A stretch of 64,000 bases of DNA from Cercospora beticola (taxonomy: Eukaryota; Ascomycota; Dothideomycetes; Mycosphaerellales; Mycosphaerellaceae). The stretch spans positions 744,001 through 808,000 of the forward strand of contig NC_088936.1 of the NCBI RefSeq assembly GCF_033473495.1, in the 5' to 3' direction. Position 1 is the first letter of the stretch, and each line of letters begins with the position of its first letter. The translations under genes were made by a program, and so were the position numbers. The notes below the pieces were generated by a model. It worked only from the letters and a program-made list of their open reading frames with translations, did no database searches and was not told the DNA's origin. Shown here one piece after another: positions 61,401 through 64,000 of this stretch.

Positions 61401-64000
61401 AATTACCTAAGAGAACGGTCGAAGTGCTAGTATATATAGCTATTATAGACCTCTTCGTAATAGGCTAAATCCGAGGAGCGAAATTAGAACGATAGTATAT
61501 ATCTCTTATACGTATATAATAATATAGTATCGAGACGATATTCGAACGAGTATAAGTAGTTATATATTTCTATAGCTCTATACGTATTAGAGAGGGAGTT
61601 AGATATTCTATTTATAGCGGCGGCTGCCTCGCGCCCTATCGGGCGCGTAAGGCAATAGTACTATATATATCGAGATAGGCAGAGCTACCTTATTCCTACT
61701 TTCTTACTATTAACCGTATACGTAGACGACCTTCGACTATACTATAAATAACGCGCAGAGTAAAAGAATACTTTCGATAGGTCCGTACTATACTATATAT
61801 ATAGGGCAAACGAGTTAGCGAACGATTTTACGCGGACGTCTATATCTATATTGTCCGTTAAGGTCGATAGTACTCTTATACGGCCCTCGAGAGCTAGGTA
61901 AGCGGGCATAATTCCCGTACGGATAGTAATACTAATATATATATAGAGCTATAACTAAGTAGAAGAGAAGAAGCAATATAGTATACTCGTTAAACTGCTC
62001 CTAGAACTCTAACTCTCGCTATTATACCCGCCTTTACTATTATAAAGTATAACTATAGTAAATACGATAATAAAAGGGCCTTTAGTATACTAGAGTAGTA
62101 GTAAAGATAAAGTAAAGTTATAGTAGATACGTTCGATAGGAGAGACTAGAGGAACGAACAAATCTAGCGTAAATTTCGTAGTAGGTACTATACTTATATA
62201 GGAGGATATAGTAACGGTATTAATATAGTAAGACTAATACGATTCTAATATACCTTTATACTACTAGTATAATATATCTTCTCTTATTAACGTTCTTAGC
62301 TAAGCGACGTTAGAAATGCCCGCGATACGCCTCTATAGTTATACTCGCGAATAAAGCTCTACTCCTATAGCACTATTACTCTTATAGAGCCTAGTAGTCC
62401 GCGCGGTATAGCTATACTTTCTTGCTCTCGTTACGCGACCGGGAAGTAGCTTATAGGTATATCGATAGCCTATAGGCGCGACGCCCTTATAGTATAGATA
62501 GTAGCGTTCGTACCGGGGCGTATCGTCCTAGCGTCTAAGTTAACTTATACTAGTATCGTTCTCGCGGCTTATAGAGTATATACTCTAGGATACGGTATTA
62601 GTACGATACGGAAAATTAACTAGTAGAGCACTATTAGTACTACGAGCGATATACTTATAAACGCTTATCTATATACAGATATATCTACTTATCTAACTAT
62701 ATCCTCTACGTAGACTCGAGCTAAGTCGCGACGAGACGCCTAGATCGCTTAATAGCGCGCAGAAAGGCACGCGATTCCTAAGCTACGATCGCTATCTCTA
62801 GCGACTATATAGAGTCTTCGAGTTCTCGAGTATCTTTTACTAAAGCAGCCTCTATAGTACTACTTTAGGAAGCGGGAATAGGGCTTAACGTACTACTAAT
62901 AAAGCCTTATACTCTCGACCGCGTAATAATAAATAAGAAGAGTATAGAGCCCTACTAGTTTACTATATTATACTCGCTACGAGTAGATAGAAGAGATTAT
63001 TTAGCTAGGACACTACTATAGAACTCCCTATTCGGCCTAGCGCGATCGCTTCTACTACTATCGCTATTCGGTAGCAGGCGCGGCTCTTTAGGTATCTTAA
63101 GCGAGAGAGAAAACGGCGTAGAAGGTCGGTACGTTAGATCTAAGTCGAGTCTCCTACGTTTCTATACCTCGGGGAATGCGAGTACCGTCTGCCGCCCTAT
63201 AGATTTTAGCTAATAGGAAACCGCTTTAGTATAGCCGGTACTTACTCTTCGATAATAATAGCTTTATCTCTAAATAGGCACTAGGTTAGAGTAGTATAAT
63301 CGGCCTTAGCGCTAATAACGACCCTTGCTTAAGTTATAGATTACTATTAGAAGAGAGTTAGGAGGTACTCTAGGTAGCGTATAGCGTAGAAACGTCCTCG
63401 AGCGCAGTTAGGGAACGTAGCCGAGGCACCGCCGGCTTAGATATAGGAACGTACTCGATTCTTATAAGTAGCGGTATAATCGTAAGCTTAGCGTCGCTAG
63501 GAACGAGTAAGTATTATTAAAAACTACATCTTATAAGCAGGACGTCCGTACGCCTCTTATACGCCTTCTTAGCCTTCGAGTCGAGGAGTAGCCGTTAGGA
63601 AAGCGTACGAATTACTATAGACGCTATACTAGATAAGGAGGGAGTTATACTTAATAGATAGGCGTTACGCTAGGCTACTAGGTAGGCATAATCGAGCAGT
63701 AAATGCATATATACGGCATAGTTTATAATATAAAGTCGAAGCGTACGTTCCTTATATCTAAGCCTAAGCCTTAAGAAGACCGAGGCATAAACGATCTACG
63801 TAGGGAACTTGCGAGTAACGAACTATCTAGAGCGTCCTCCCTAGTACCTTTATACGGATATACTATAACGTCGTTATTCTTATATACTATTTACTAGTAT
63901 AGCTATAGATAATTAAGACTTACGTTAATATCGCCTAGATAACTATATCCGAAGCGGCGCAAAATCTCGAATTAAAACTATACGTTACTATCTATAGCTA
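58441..64000. other. RIPed block, no recognised gene
   Basis: CpG-rich, CA/TG-depleted to the window end. Visible structures are a GC hairpin, CGCGCCC-TATC-GGGCGCG at 61,630-61,647, and an imperfect inverted repeat, CCTCGGCTA...TAGGCCGAGG at 58,639-58,661. A YVDD tetrapeptide at about 61,709-61,720 on the plus strand is not supported by flanking reverse-transcriptase motifs. No domain could be named with confidence. Confidence 0.4.

Noticed and set aside
61700..61740. YVDD tetrapeptide suggesting a copia-type reverse transcriptase
   Set aside because: No flanking copia motifs could be read upstream or downstream in the same frame, so a chance match is likely.

Overview
This window looks like a chromosomal stretch from a filamentous ascomycete (Pezizomycotina), probably an accessory or subtelomeric block. 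About nine tenths of it carries the scar of repeat-induced point mutation (RIP). CpA, and TpG on the other strand, is almost absent, while TpA is in large excess and CpG is retained. Stop codons inside recognisable frames are TAG or TAA, as expected from CAG, CAA and TGG changing by C-to-T or G-to-A. Ordinary ORF calling therefore finds almost nothing, and most real content has to be read through the stops. No rRNA, tRNA, CRISPR array or prokaryote-type gene was seen.

Layout. 1-10,890 is the most AT-rich part. It holds a degraded Tad1/I-type LINE on the minus strand and a 3-kb inverted repeat (arms 6,121-7,363 and 7,911-9,157). At about 10,900 the composition steps to a CpG-rich but still RIPed state that runs nearly to the end. 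It is interrupted by four islands of largely unmutated sequence: about 14,040-14,920, 23,985-25,650, 54,600-56,650 and 57,180-58,260. A second, better preserved LINE lies at about 29,900-34,750 on the minus strand.

The most interesting part is 36.5-54.8 kb, which reads as a graveyard of host-type signalling and non-self-recognition genes rather than transposons. In order it holds a coiled-coil protein-kinase gene (minus), a sirtuin/SIR2-domain gene (minus), an F-box gene (plus), a second kinase-like gene (plus) and a HET-NACHT-WD40 NOD-like receptor (minus; 50,757-54,752). The NLR has the architecture of the Podospora het-d/het-e/het-r (HNWD) incompatibility genes. Its frame of 1,332 codons can be followed without an indel from an ATG to the end of the C-terminal domain, and carries nine WD40 units of 126 bp. 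The kinase-like gene and the NLR converge with about 300 bp between them.

Next to the NLR lies a Fot1/pogo transposase (55,544-57,280, minus), RIPed in its 5' half and nearly clean in its 3' half. Beyond it is a clean partial copy of the C-terminal end of the 48.6-kb kinase-like gene. 58.3-64 kb is again RIPed and was not resolved.

What is seen directly: base composition, repeats, frames and motifs. What rests on family knowledge: domain names and the RIP mechanism. What is inferred: that all these genes are dead, and that the locus was an allorecognition cluster. Caveat: because TGA is depleted, any frame looks open once TAG and TAA are ignored, so unrecognised frames are given low confidence.
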